From positions 692,501 through 756,500 of the forward strand of contig NZ_CP042466.1 of the NCBI RefSeq assembly GCF_008330225.1: DNA of 64,000 nucleotides, read 5' to 3'. Under the pieces are notes generated by a model. The model saw nothing but the letters and a program-made list of their open reading frames with translations, was not told where the DNA came from and made no database searches. Position numbers and translations under genes: made by a program. The first letter of the stretch is position 1, and every line of letters starts with the position of its first letter. Source of the stretch: Geobacter sp. FeAm09 (GTDB taxonomy: Bacteria; Desulfobacterota; Desulfuromonadia; Geobacterales; Pseudopelobacteraceae). Of this stretch, positions 55,539 through 64,000 are shown in pieces.

Positions 55539-56600
55539 CTACCTCCCGGGAATATGAAACAGTTTCGAATTGTTGGCAAAGATCGTTTCCGGGACGCCCA
55601 ATGCCCGTTTCAACTCCACATCCTGGTCCCAGGGATTTTTGATGGCGGCGATGCGCCACACGGACCTGAGCGGTATGTGGAGTGCGTGCCACCAGGGAGA
55701 GGTGATGCCGGTGGCGATAAGTGGCATATCGGTCCCGTGCAAGAGGCGGCCGTGCAGTTCTTCATGCTTCAATAAGCGTACAAGCTGACCCTGGCGGTTC
55801 GCTTGCGTCAGGGCCGATATGTCTCCGTACAGATTGGGATATTCGGCACACAGGCGCAAAAAACGCTTGAAGTTCTCCTCGCCATGGTTCCAGCCATTGC
55901 CGGCGGCATGTGCAGCAATAACCGTCACTCCCAGGGAAAGGGGCAAACGCAGGCGTTCGGGGTCCGCAAGCTCGTCTTTCTTCCGGGTGAAGGAGTTTTC
56001 CTGGCCGGTGTGGGTCAGGAGCGGCAGGCCGAGTTCCCGGAGCCGCACATAGAAAGGTATCAGGCGCCGGTCTGACGGATCGATGTCCTGGACGGATGGC
56101 AGCCATTTCAACAGTACGGCACCGTCAGCCGCAGCTTGATCCAGGCGCTGGATGGCGTCCTTTCGATAAGGGTTGATACTTGCCCCGAACAGGAGATTCG
56201 GGTGGCGTTTCGTCTCCCGGGCCAGGAAATCATTGGGTATATAAACCTCCGTGCGCGAGCGGTCCAGCGAGCCGTTTGCATCGACAACGCCGTCCATGGC
56301 CAACACCACCGCCGCCTTAACATGGTGCGATTCGGCCAGGGTGCGGGAAAGTCGCTGCAGGATCAGGGAATCGCCCTCACGCTCCAGTTCCTTTTCGGTT
56401 ACGCCGAACGACTTGAGATAAATACGGTAGCGCCAGTTCTTGCGCAGTGCCGGAGAGACAAAACACCCGCTGCCGCCGGCGCCTATCCCTGCGGTGTGGC
56501 AGTGGATGTCAATGATTGGAGGCTTCGCTGGTCCGCTCGCCGTCCCCGTCCGGGGCCACAATACCAGATAAAATGTCGCTGCTAGAAGTAATAGTTTCAT
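55539..56600 (-). CDS. Exported metal-dependent amidohydrolase (TIM-barrel)
   Basis: A 353-aa protein with a signal peptide (MKLLLLAATFYLVLWPRTGTA/S) and the metal-ligand motifs IIDIHCHTAG, LLTHTGQENSF, VIAAHAAGNGW and LLHGTDMPL of the amidohydrolase_2 family. Metal is expected to be Zn or Mn. Substrate unknown; the operon with a lysophospholipid acyltransferase hints at a periplasmic lipid or envelope role. RBS AAGAGGAAA precedes ATG 56600. The operon is divergent from a sigma-54 activator. Confidence 0.82.
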   Translation of the reverse strand: MKLLLLAATFYLVLWPRTGTASGPAKPPIIDIHCHTAGIGAGGSGCFVSPALRKNWRYRIYLKSFGVTEKELEREGDSLILQRLSRTLAESHHVKAAVVLAMDGVVDANGSLDRSRTEVYIPNDFLARETKRHPNLLFGASINPYRKDAIQRLDQAAADGAVLLKWLPSVQDIDPSDRRLIPFYVRLRELGLPLLTHTGQENSFTRKKDELADPERLRLPLSLGVTVIAAHAAGNGWNHGEENFKRFLRLCAEYPNLYGDISALTQANRQGQLVRLLKHEELHGRLLHGTDMPLIATGITSPWWHALHIPLRSVWRIAAIKNPWDQDVELKRALGVPETIFANNSKLFHIPGR

Positions 56601-56641
56601 GAGGTTTCCTCTTGGTCGGATTGTATGATACATCGCTGTTT

Positions 56642-56657
56642 TCAAAGCGCGTGCCAG
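56642..56657 (-). promoter_or_regulatory. Sigma-54 promoter of the amidohydrolase - aas operon
   Basis: On the minus strand CTGGCACGCGCTTTGA has a perfect -24 TGGCAC and a TTGA -12 box (consensus TTGC) at the right 10-base distance. It ends 42 bases before ATG 56600. The divergent gene encodes a sigma-54 activator. Confidence 0.5.
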
Positions 56658-56762
56658 GCTGTAGCCGGCTGTATAACATGCTTGAATCATTGTTTAATAT
56701 TGACCGAACATGCTGTAGGGATATGCTCTGCTATTTTGGTATTGACATATTATGTATGTGCA

Positions 56763-58319
56763 ATGTACACAACATGCATGAATGCAAAACAGGTATTGTC
56801 GTCAACTGATCGAGAATTTTTCAAAGCCGTGACCCAGGCTTCCATTGCCAATCCCTTCAGCCAGGCCCGCGTCGCGCTTGACCGTAAGATTGCCGGGACA
56901 GACGCCGCCATGTCATGGGATGATCTGGTGGGAGTAGCAACTGCTCGGGTTAGCGAACGCTTGGCGGGACTTAAGAAAAGTGGGCGCGACAACCTGCAGC
57001 GTTATGGTGCCGACGACCAGTCCTTGCTGCGTACGGCTTTCCTGTTCGACATCTTTCACCGCCACCGCCAGACCTTCGATGATTTTATCCTCAGGCAACT
57101 GGCTGCCGGTGACACTCCGATCCCGGCACCTTTTGCCCGGGAGTTGTTGTCTGCCATGTCGGCGCTTGGCATAGATGAGGGTGGGTGTCTGCGCTTTCTG
57201 GGGATCTTCTACCAGATCAGACGGGCTTTCTACTTCATAGAGACCTCTCTGATCGGGCTTTCTCCATCTATGCACGGCCTGCGGCTGCAGCTCTGGAACA
57301 ATATCTTCACCTGTAATATCAACTGGTACGAACAGCATCTCTGGAACCGCATGGAGGACTTCTCCACCCTGCTCCTGGGGGAAACCGGCACCGGGAAGGG
57401 AGCCGCGGCTGCCGCCATCGGCCGATCCGGCTTTATCCCCTTCGATGCCCGCAAGGGATGCTTCAGCGAGAGCTTTACCCGCAATTTTATTGCCATCAAC
57501 CTGTCTCAGTACCCGGAATCACTGCTGGAATCGGAACTGTTCGGCCACAAAAAAGGCGCCTTTACCGGCGCCATAGAAAACCACGAGGGTGTATTCAGTC
57601 GCTGCACACCCCATGGCTCCATCTTTCTGGATGAAATCGGCGATGTCTCTGTACCGGTACAGATCAAGCTGTTGCAAGTGATCCAGGAACGGACCTTTGC
57701 GCCGGTGGGCAGCCACGAGCGCCAGCGTTTCCAGGGGCGGGTCATTGCGGCAACCAACCGGCCGCTGGATAACCTGCGCCGGGCGGGGCAATTCCGCGAC
57801 GACTTCTACTACCGGCTCTGCTCGGACATCATCGTCGTTCCGCCCCTTAAACAGCGTATCCAGGAGGAGCCACGCGAGTTGGAGGCGCTGATCGTCAGCA
57901 TTCTGAAGCGCATGATAGGTGATGCCGCCGTTCCCCATGCCCGCCTGGTGCAGGAGACGCTCAGCCGCGACCTGGGGCCGCACTACTCCTGGCCGGGCAA
58001 TGTCCGCGAGTTGGAACAGGCGGTGCGGCGTATTATCATAACCCGCCACTATCGCGGGGACACGGATGCTTCGGCTCCAACCGAACCGGCCGAGAGGCTG
58101 CTGGCCGGTATTGAGGCCGGCAGCTTGGACGCCCAACAGTTAATGGTTGAATATTGTGGTTTGCTGTATAAACGCTTTGGTACGTATGAGGAGGTGGCCC
58201 GTACAACCGGTCTCGACCGGCGTACGGTTAAGAAGTACGTGCTGCTGACCAGCGGAAAGGCTTGCCCGAACATGATAACCGAGCCAGCAGATCCTAAGGT
58301 TGGGCGCAACGTACAATAG
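56763..58319 (+). CDS. Sigma-54-dependent activator with unclassified sensor domain
   Basis: A 518-aa protein (possible starts at 56763 and 56778). The N-terminal 190 residues have no recognised receiver, GAF or PAS fold (RVALDRKIAGTDAAMSWDDL, helical, ending FIETSLIGLSPSMHGLR), so the signal is unknown. The AAA+ domain has Walker A LLGETGTGKG, the GAFTGA loop and Walker B SIFLDEIGD. The C-terminal helix-turn-helix includes YEEVARTTGLDRRTVKKYV. It is divergent from the amidohydrolase - aas operon, its likely target. No cognate kinase is adjacent. Confidence 0.85.
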   Translation: MYTTCMNAKQVLSSTDREFFKAVTQASIANPFSQARVALDRKIAGTDAAMSWDDLVGVATARVSERLAGLKKSGRDNLQRYGADDQSLLRTAFLFDIFHRHRQTFDDFILRQLAAGDTPIPAPFARELLSAMSALGIDEGGCLRFLGIFYQIRRAFYFIETSLIGLSPSMHGLRLQLWNNIFTCNINWYEQHLWNRMEDFSTLLLGETGTGKGAAAAAIGRSGFIPFDARKGCFSESFTRNFIAINLSQYPESLLESELFGHKKGAFTGAIENHEGVFSRCTPHGSIFLDEIGDVSVPVQIKLLQVIQERTFAPVGSHERQRFQGRVIAATNRPLDNLRRAGQFRDDFYYRLCSDIIVVPPLKQRIQEEPRELEALIVSILKRMIGDAAVPHARLVQETLSRDLGPHYSWPGNVRELEQAVRRIIITRHYRGDTDASAPTEPAERLLAGIEAGSLDAQQLMVEYCGLLYKRFGTYEEVARTTGLDRRTVKKYVLLTSGKACPNMITEPADPKVGRNVQ

Positions 58320-58952
58320 CGGTTGACCTGGCGAAAACAGGTTTCTGCGCATGTGGACAAAGGCTTGGGTTTCCCCGCATGAACATGCAGGTTACGGAAC
58401 CGGGTGGGAACTGATTTGAAAACCGTCAAATTTGTTGCTCGTACCGTGGCGACGTTCGCTCCGTTTCGGACTTTTTCGCAAAAAAATTGAGCTTCACCAA
58501 TCCCGATATGGCAAGTGCGTGGCTGAGTATGGTGATTTTGCCGAGCGGCGTCATAGCGAGGGCTGGCGAGAGTTGTACCGTGGGCGTATTATTGACGGTG
58601 GAAGGAATAGTCGTAGCTGCGCGCAAAAATAGGTTCTTGAGTTTGCGGCCACAGCCTGTGGATGGCGTTCCAGCATGAAAGCCCCGCGTTCCGGTAACGG
58701 AATTCGGGGCTTTTTGCCTGCCGTTCCAAACATTAGAAATTTAGCGGGCTTTGTAGCGCGCCTGGTGACTTGGACATACAAGATATGACGTGCGCTGCTG
58801 CCTTGACCTGATGTCGTGGAAGTGGTTCAGTACGAGGCATTTTGTTTTCATCGCCGCTGTCATAACACGGACGTTGTAGAATCTGGCTATCGATACGCCA
58901 GCGGTGAGCCCGCTGTGCTTTCGACGTCAGGTCCGGAAAGCATCCCAGCCCC
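58320..58952. other. Gene-poor stretch of 633 bases
   Basis: No gene is convincingly supported here. Short open frames on both strands (for example about 58426-58626 minus, and 58511-58678 plus) lack ribosome sites and complementary frames look equally good, so I do not call them. The only clear structure is the hairpin terminator at 58678-58715. The region may hold an untranslated leader or a decayed gene. Confidence 0.5.
58678..58715. terminator. Intrinsic terminator in the gene-poor stretch
   Basis: AAAGCCCCG (58678-58686) and CGGGGCTTT (58705-58713) form a stem followed by a T-run. It is 360 bases after the activator stop, so it may end an unrecognised transcript. Confidence 0.7.
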
Positions 58953-60158
58953 TTACCCCCCGAAATGCGCCGCCACGATCCCCCGGGCCAGGTCCATGGA
59001 CGAGGTGAAGGCCGGGGAGATGGGGTTCAATACGTGGAGCGAGGAGCCGTCGGCCACCACCAGGAAATCCATGATCATCTGCTTGGTCTCCCAATCCACC
59101 AGTTGGGGCCGGATGCCCACCTTGGCGGAGGGGAGCACGTCGCGGGGCGAGAGTTGTTTCACCAGTCGGGCCGCATCCCGGAAGAAGCAGGAGGGGAGGT
59201 ATTTCAACGGCTCGCTCAGGGCCACGCTGCGGAACAGGGGATTGGCCAGGAACAGGGTCAGGTCCTCCAGGGCGATGCCGAACCCCTCCCGGTCGATCCC
59301 GGCCAGGATGCCGTAGTTCTCCCGGCCGAAGGCGGGGATGGCGGTGGGGCCCAGGTAGACGTCGCCGTGGACGCTGCGGGTGAAGTGAACCCCCAGGAAG
59401 GGGTTGCGGATGTCCGGCACCGGGTAGATACTGGAGTTGACCGTGAAGGGGGCCTCCGTGCGCAGCAACCGGTAGAGCCCCTTGAAGGGGATGAGGCGGA
59501 GGTTGCCCCCCACGCCGAACAGTCGGGCCACTTTGTCGCAGTAGGCGCCCGCCGCGTTGACGAAACGGCTGAAACCGATCTCCCCCTTACCGGTCAGGGC
59601 GGTGCCGCTCCCGCTCCCCTTCAGCCCGGTCAGGGGGCACTCCAGATGGAAGCGCACCCGGCCGCTCTCTTCCAGATCGTTTTTGAGGCTCTTCAATACC
59701 GCCTTGGGGTCCACCACCGCCGTGTAGTGGGAGAACAGGGCCCGTTCCACGGTCCGGGCGTTGGGCTCGATCTCCGCCAACTGTTGTTCGTCGATCATCT
59801 CCACCTTGGCGCCGTTGGCCACGGCCCGGCGGTGGAGTTCGTCCAGCACCGGCAACTCCCCGGCCGTGCGGGCCACGATCACCTTGCCGTTTTCCAGCAG
59901 GGGGAGCCCCTTTTCCTTGCAGTAGGCGCGCATCAGGCGGTTGCCGTTCAGGCATGATTTGGCTTTGAGACTGTCGGGGGAATAGTAGATCCCGGCATGG
60001 AGGACGCCGCTGTTGCGCCCCGAGGCGTGACGCCCCAGTTCCGGTTCCTTCTCCACGATCACGATGTCGCCGTACCCGGCCCCGACCAGTTCCCGGGCAA
60101 TGGTCAGCCCGATGATGCCGGCGCCCGCAATCAGGATTTCCGCCTTGTCCAGTTGCAT
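58953..60158 (-). CDS. lhgO: L-2-hydroxyglutarate oxidase (LhgO family)
   Basis: A 401-aa FAD enzyme that oxidises L-2-hydroxyglutarate to 2-oxoglutarate, usually passing electrons to the quinone pool. The FAD-binding GAGIIGLTIARELV is near residue 11. HASGRNSGVLHAGIYY matches the LhgO signature, and VNAAGAYCDKVARL and GIRPQLVD are present. RBS GGGGGC precedes ATG 60158. A FUSC-like gene is 35 bases upstream on the same strand, so they may be cotranscribed. Confidence 0.92.
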   Translation of the reverse strand: MQLDKAEILIAGAGIIGLTIARELVGAGYGDIVIVEKEPELGRHASGRNSGVLHAGIYYSPDSLKAKSCLNGNRLMRAYCKEKGLPLLENGKVIVARTAGELPVLDELHRRAVANGAKVEMIDEQQLAEIEPNARTVERALFSHYTAVVDPKAVLKSLKNDLEESGRVRFHLECPLTGLKGSGSGTALTGKGEIGFSRFVNAAGAYCDKVARLFGVGGNLRLIPFKGLYRLLRTEAPFTVNSSIYPVPDIRNPFLGVHFTRSVHGDVYLGPTAIPAFGRENYGILAGIDREGFGIALEDLTLFLANPLFRSVALSEPLKYLPSCFFRDAARLVKQLSPRDVLPSAKVGIRPQLVDWETKQMIMDFLVVADGSSLHVLNPISPAFTSSMDLARGIVAAHFGG

Positions 60159-60193
60159 ATCCAGCCCCCTTGTGTCGATGATGGTGTGTCGGT

Positions 60194-60715
60194 TCAGGAT
60201 TGGGTTGCGGAGCGGGGCGTCGCGAAGACCACGGCCAGGGCGGCGGCGGAGCCGATGCACGCCTCGCCGAAACGCAGCACCGCACTCATGATCGGGTTGA
60301 GGGTGGGGTTCAGGTGCGAAATCACCATGACGACCGCCACGGTGATCACCGCCAGGCGGCCGTGTTCGGGCACGTTCAGGAGTTGGCACAGCACAATGGT
60401 CACACCGAGGGAGACGGCCATGCCGGCCGGCCCGAACGGTAAAAAAGAGAGATACACCCCGCTGACGACCGCGCCGATGAAGGTCCCGAGCACCCGGAGC
60501 CCAGCCGACTTCCAAGTGTCGCGGGTCGTGGCCTGGAGCACCACCAGCCCGGAGATGAGCGACCACAGTCCCCCCATGGCCGCCGACTCGCCGTGGAAGA
60601 TGCCGGTGGAGTATTCGCCGCAGGGGTACGCCACCAGGCAGACCACGGCATTCTGGATGGCTACGGTGATGCCGTCCTTTTTGAGCAGCGTCTTTATCCC
60701 TACCCAATCGATCAT
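60194..60715 (-). CDS. FUSC-like inner membrane protein
   Basis: A 173-aa protein with about five to six membrane helices (VCLVAYPCGEY, LISGLVVLQATTRDT, LGTFIGAVVSGVYLSF, LAVITVAVVMVISHL). It matches the short FUSC/aromatic-acid-exporter type, with the LRVLGTFIGAVVSG motif that precedes the GTP-like loop in larger FUSC proteins. It may export an aromatic or other organic acid. It is 27 bases after DUF1634 and belongs to the same transcriptional unit. Confidence 0.78.
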   Translation of the reverse strand: MIDWVGIKTLLKKDGITVAIQNAVVCLVAYPCGEYSTGIFHGESAAMGGLWSLISGLVVLQATTRDTWKSAGLRVLGTFIGAVVSGVYLSFLPFGPAGMAVSLGVTIVLCQLLNVPEHGRLAVITVAVVMVISHLNPTLNPIMSAVLRFGEACIGSAAALAVVFATPRSATQS

Positions 60716-60742
60716 GGCATCACCTGCCCAATGGACGCCGGC

Positions 60743-61063
60743 CTAGTCCCCATGCCCCAGCAGGATACCGGTCACGATGGCGCACAGCACCACCACGCAG
60801 AAGAAGGCGAAACGCCAGTCCCGGTCGCGGACGAAGATCACTCCCGCCGCCACCACCCGCATGACCGGCGTGGCCAGAAGCGCCAGCAGGCCCGCGGTGA
60901 TCAACCTCGGTGCTACCACCGCATGCCCCCCCAGCAGCATGGCACCGATCCCCAGGGCCAGAAGGGCGGCGGCGACGAGGGAACCGATGCGCAGCAGCCG
61001 GGCCAGGACCAACTCGATCGCCTCGTGCTTCGCCGGTGTCTCATGGTGCGTTTCGACGGTCAT
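60743..61063 (-). CDS. DUF1634 membrane protein
   Basis: A 106-aa protein with three membrane helices (SLVAAALLALGIGAML, LITAGLLALLATPVMRVV, FFCVVVLCAIVTGILLG). DUF1634 proteins occur next to TauE/SafE carriers. Its ATG overlaps the TauE/SafE stop (ATGA), so the two are coupled and probably form one membrane complex. Confidence 0.82.
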   Translation of the reverse strand: MTVETHHETPAKHEAIELVLARLLRIGSLVAAALLALGIGAMLLGGHAVVAPRLITAGLLALLATPVMRVVAAGVIFVRDRDWRFAFFCVVVLCAIVTGILLGHGD

Positions 61064-61863
61064 CCCCGCACCCCCCGGTAGATCATCTCGATGGCCGTGT
61101 AGACGATCAGGGGGATGAAGAGCTTGCGGATGGTGGAGGTTTTCAGCCTGACCATCAGACGGCTCCCCAGCACGGCCCCCACCAGTACCCCCAGCACCAC
61201 CGGCCCTGCCACCAGCGGTTTGACGTCGCCCCGGGCGAAATAGACCACCGCCCCGGAGGCCGCCGTGACCCCGATCATGAAGTTGGAGGTGGCGGTGGAT
61301 GCCTTGAACGGCATGCGCATGACCTGGTCCATGGCCGGCACCTTGAAGATGCCGGCGCCGATCCCCAGAAGCCCGGCGGCGGCCCCGGAGAAATACATGA
61401 GGACCAGCCCGGGCAGGGTCCGGGTAACCTGGTACTCCACCCGGCGGCCCAGCATGCGGTCGTAGTAGGAACCGGCCAGATTCAGCTTTTGCGACAGGCG
61501 GTCCGGCACCACCTCCCCCGGCAGTTCGGCCTTGCGGGTCCTGAACATGTTGTAGCCCGAATAGGCCAGAAGCAGGCCGAACAGGATGTACAGGAAGCGC
61601 TGGTGCAGGTAGCCGGCGATCAGAGCCCCGCTCAGGGCTCCGAGGGAGGTGCCCATCTCCAGCCACATGGCCACCCGGGTGTTGGTCAGCCGGTCGCGCA
61701 GGAAGGCCACGGCGGCGCCGGTGGAGGTGGCGATGATGGAGACCGTGGAGGCGGCCACGGCCGTGCGCATGGAGACGCCGAACAGGATGGTCAGGGCGGG
61801 CACGATGATGATGCCGCCGCCGAGCCCCAGGACCGAACCGACGATCCCGGCGCCGATGGCCAT
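61060..61863 (-). CDS. TauE/SafE-family anion permease
   Basis: A 267-aa protein, about eight membrane helices, with the repeated family motif GSVLGLGGGIIIVPALTILFGV (first half) and GAAAGLLGIGAGIFKVPAMD (second half). Members export sulfite or organosulfonates, or import other anions; substrate unknown. The chosen start (61863) lacks a good ribosome site. A GGAGG site lies 33 bases upstream and could serve an ATT-initiated frame at VILLTTTIEIFA; a one-base error is an alternative. It is coupled to DUF1634. Confidence 0.8.
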   Translation of the reverse strand: MAIGAGIVGSVLGLGGGIIIVPALTILFGVSMRTAVAASTVSIIATSTGAAVAFLRDRLTNTRVAMWLEMGTSLGALSGALIAGYLHQRFLYILFGLLLAYSGYNMFRTRKAELPGEVVPDRLSQKLNLAGSYYDRMLGRRVEYQVTRTLPGLVLMYFSGAAAGLLGIGAGIFKVPAMDQVMRMPFKASTATSNFMIGVTAASGAVVYFARGDVKPLVAGPVVLGVLVGAVLGSRLMVRLKTSTIRKLFIPLIVYTAIEMIYRGVRG

Positions 61864-61912
61864 GGCGAATATCTCGATTGTTGTGGTGAGTAGAATGACC
61901 CATTTCCTCCGT

Positions 61913-62503
61913 TTACTGTTTTTTGTAGCCGTAGAGCTTTTCGGCGCATACCGGGCAGATGCCGTGGGAAAAATCCGCGCCGGAATGGGAGGAGATGTAG
62001 GATTCCACGTTATGCCAGTACCCCTCATCGTCCCTGATGTTCTTGCAGTTGGCGCAGATCGGCAGCAGCCCTTCCAGCCTCGTGATCCGGGACTCCTGGG
62101 CCTGGCGGAGCGCCGTGCGGGCCTCGACCCGGTCCGTGGTGTCGATGCAACTGCCGATATACCCGCCAAAGGCGCCGTCGTCGAGATAAAAGGGGGTGCC
62201 GCGGTCCAGAATCCAGCGATAGACACCGTCATGCCGCTTGAGGCGGTATTCCATCTCGAAGGCCAGACGCTTGCCGAAATTGTCCAGGTAGATCTCAAGG
62301 CAGCGGTCCAGGTCGTCGGGATGGACCCCTTCGGCCCAGCCGTTGCCCTGTTCCTGCGCCATGTCCCTCCCGGTGAATTCGAGCCAGCGCTGGTTGAAGT
62401 AGTTGCACAGCCCGTCGGTCCCGGCCCGCCAGATCATGATGGGGGCCCGCTCGACCAGAATCCGGTACTCCTGGGGGGTGATGACGCTTGCGTTCTGTTC
62501 CAT
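61913..62503 (-). CDS. PAS-domain protein with C-terminal cysteine motif
   Basis: A 196-aa protein. The PAS domain (YRILVERAPIMIWRAGTDGLCNYFN...GRDMAQEQGNGWAEGVHPDD) is followed by a PAC segment and a C-terminal module with two CxxC motifs (LPICANCKNIRDD, GICPVCAEKLYG), seen in Geobacter-type sensor proteins. No kinase or output domain is present. It may be an adaptor or redox sensor for the adjacent two-component system, 26 bases after the sigma-54 regulator. Confidence 0.8.
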   Translation of the reverse strand: MEQNASVITPQEYRILVERAPIMIWRAGTDGLCNYFNQRWLEFTGRDMAQEQGNGWAEGVHPDDLDRCLEIYLDNFGKRLAFEMEYRLKRHDGVYRWILDRGTPFYLDDGAFGGYIGSCIDTTDRVEARTALRQAQESRITRLEGLLPICANCKNIRDDEGYWHNVESYISSHSGADFSHGICPVCAEKLYGYKKQ

Positions 62504-62529
62504 GTGCGAGCCTCCGTCGCCGGGGTGCC

Positions 62530-63953
62530 TTAGCCGCCCGGTTGCCGCATCTTCAGGCGCTTGGAGAGCGCCGGTTGGGATATGCCCAGAAGCCGTGCGG
62601 CCAGGGTCTGGTTGCCGTTGGCCCGGTCCAGCGCCTCCATGACGAGAAAGGCGGCGGCGTCGCTGAACGTGGGCAGTTCGTCGAACCCGGCAAAGGGGTT
62701 CTGTCGGGGCTCCGGGGCGACCGCTCCCCCCCGCCCTGTTTCTGGGAGCGCTCCACGGCCCTGATGAACGACTCCATGGAGAGCATCCGGTCCCGGTGTA
62801 CGCTGACGGCGTCGTAGACCATGGCCTTGAGTTCCCGCACATTGCCGGGGAAGGTGTAGGTGGCGAGGAACGGGGCCAGCCCCTTGGGAGGGGTCGGCTT
62901 CTTTTTGCCCAAGGCCCGGGCCGACTCTTCCAGGAAATGGTCCAGCAGCAGGGGGATGTCCCCGCGCCGTTCCCGCAGCGGCGGCACGTGAAGCTGGTGG
63001 GTCCGCAGCCGGTAGTACAGGTCCCGGCGGAAGGTCCCGGCCGTCTCCTTGGCCGCCAGGTCCTGGTGGGTGGCGACGATGATGCGGGCCTTGAGCCGCT
63101 TCGGCAGGTCGCACCCCAGGGGGAAATACTCCCCCTCCTGGAGCAGCCGCAGCAGTTTCACCTGGGAAGGGATGCTCAGGTCGCCGATCTCGTCCAGGAA
63201 CAGGGTGCCGTCGGCCGCCTCCTCCACCATACCGCGCCGCACCTGCTCGGCGCCGGTGAAGGCTCCCCGCACGTGGCCGAACAGGGTGTCGGCGAAAACC
63301 GTGTCGTCCAGCCCGGCCACGTTCACCGTCACCAGCTTGCCCCGGCAGCCGCTCAAGGCGTGGACGGCCCGGGCGACCAGTTCCTTGCCCGCGCCGCTCT
63401 CGCCGGTGATCAGGAGCGGCTGGGGGCTTTTGGCCACCGCCTCGGCATAGGTGAAGACCGCCTGCATCCCCCGGTCGTTGGTGACGATGGCGCTGAAGGC
63501 CTCGGGGTGCCGGACCTCGGGAGAGCCGAAACGGCTGGCCATCTCCCGGTGGTCCCGCTGCAACTCCTGCATGCGCACCGCCCGAAGCACGCCGTTTACC
63601 ATGCGGTCCTCGTCGTCGGTCTTGACGAAATAATCGAACGCCCCCCGCCGCATGCAATTGACGGCGGTCTCCACCTGGTTCAGGCCGCTGATGACGATGG
63701 AGGCGATCTCCGGGTGCCGCTCGGCGATCTGCTCCAGAAGCTCATCCCCCGACAGGTGCGGCATGGTAAGATCCAGCAGCACCAGGCCGATCCGCCCCTG
63801 GTCCAGGATGGCCATGACCTGGCGGCTGTCGTTGCAGGTGGCGATGTTGGTGATGCCGGCGCAGGTCTCCAGGGTCAGGGAGAGGGAACTGAGCCAATCA
63901 GGCTCGTCGTCCACCAGGAGGATGCCGAAATCGGGATAGAGGGGCTCGCTCAC
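62530..63953 (-). pseudogene. Sigma-54-dependent response regulator (frameshifted)
   Basis: About 475 residues. The GTG start at 63953 overlaps the stop of the partial kinase gene (GTGA). The receiver has LLVDDEPD and Asp in LVLLDLTMPHLSG; the AAA+ domain has Walker A GESGAGKE, GAFTGA and Walker B LFLDEIGD. The Fis-type HTH (NGNQTLAARLLGISQPALSKRL) lies in another frame because of a seven-C run (62726-62732); adding one base restores the protein. Both parts are intact, so an error is likely. The PAS gene and TauE/DUF1634 genes follow and may be regulated by it. Confidence 0.88.
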
Positions 63954-64000
63954 AGGGTTTGCTCCTTCCGGTACTCGGGCAGGGAGAGGGTTACGGTAGT
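63950..64000 (-). CDS. Histidine kinase C-terminus (partial, runs off the window)
   Basis: The last 16 codons (TTVTLSLPEYRKEQTL) resemble the strand that ends histidine kinase ATPase domains. The stop overlaps the GTG start of the sigma-54 regulator, the normal arrangement for a kinase/regulator pair. The rest lies beyond 64000. Confidence 0.6.
   Translation of the reverse strand, partial: TTVTLSLPEYRKEQTL

Noticed and set aside
58426-58678. Short open frames on both strands in the gene-poor stretch
   Set aside because: No ribosome site, no recognisable domain and complementary frames look equally plausible.

Overview
The window looks like chromosomal DNA of a dissimilatory metal-reducing Desulfuromonadota bacterium, most likely a Geobacter relative. 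This rests on the gene families present: multiheme c-type cytochromes, a Rieske/cytochrome b complex, a cytochrome/FeS/NrfD quinol oxidoreductase like the Cbc complexes of Geobacter, a C4-dicarboxylate carrier, a giant NAD-glutamate dehydrogenase, DUF2845 and DUF1566 proteins, and four sigma-54 activators. No species assignment is possible from the sequence alone.

Layout. 1-690: 3' end of a 23S rRNA gene, 5S rRNA and a strong terminator. 874-13763: metabolic and envelope genes (threonine aldolase, L,D-transpeptidase, hemB, an OmpA-family porin, a LarA-type racemase, YtxH, glutamate dehydrogenase, cobO, a B12-binding mutase subunit, an SDR, DUF2845). 13981-16335: Rieske - cytochrome b - five-heme cytochrome c operon, divergent from a MarR regulator, followed by dctA and a divergent acetate kinase homologue. 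20086-25743: a sigma-54 response regulator, tandem operators, then a seven-heme cytochrome/cytochrome b fusion, a ferredoxin subunit and an NrfD subunit. 25771-34292: a complete V/A-type ATPase operon (pseudo-receiver, G, I, K, E, C, F, a MITE-like insertion, A, B, D). The K ring subunit carries residues compatible with Na+ binding.

34422-41952: tRNA-Asn with a 7.5-kb integrated island bounded by 47-bp att repeats. It holds an integrase, an AlpA-type regulator, a RepA-like ATPase, small phage-type proteins and an outward-facing cargo of two lipoproteins and a glycine-zipper protein. A decayed serine recombinase lies just beyond attR, so the site has been used more than once. 43222-49462: a hybrid histidine kinase and sigma-54 regulator, followed by TGTCC-N6-GGACA palindromes, a sigma-54-type promoter, a 73-aa protein resembling NHLP-clan RiPP precursors and a coiled-coil/DUF1566 lipoprotein. 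This is the best candidate for an undescribed regulated system. 49571-51873: a rhombosortase next to its predicted substrate (rhombotarget lipoprotein), with two related single-membrane-span microproteins upstream. 52126-58319: an amidohydrolase and an MFS/acyltransferase/acyl-ACP synthetase fusion, divergent from a sigma-54 activator. 58953-64000: L-2-hydroxyglutarate oxidase, FUSC-like, DUF1634 and TauE/SafE membrane proteins, a PAS protein, and a two-component pair that runs off the window.

Quality note: five otherwise intact genes (8108, 23511, 30712, 43222 and 62530) each carry one frameshift, and each is repaired by adding one base to a C/G homopolymer. This looks like a systematic sequencing or assembly artefact rather than true gene decay.
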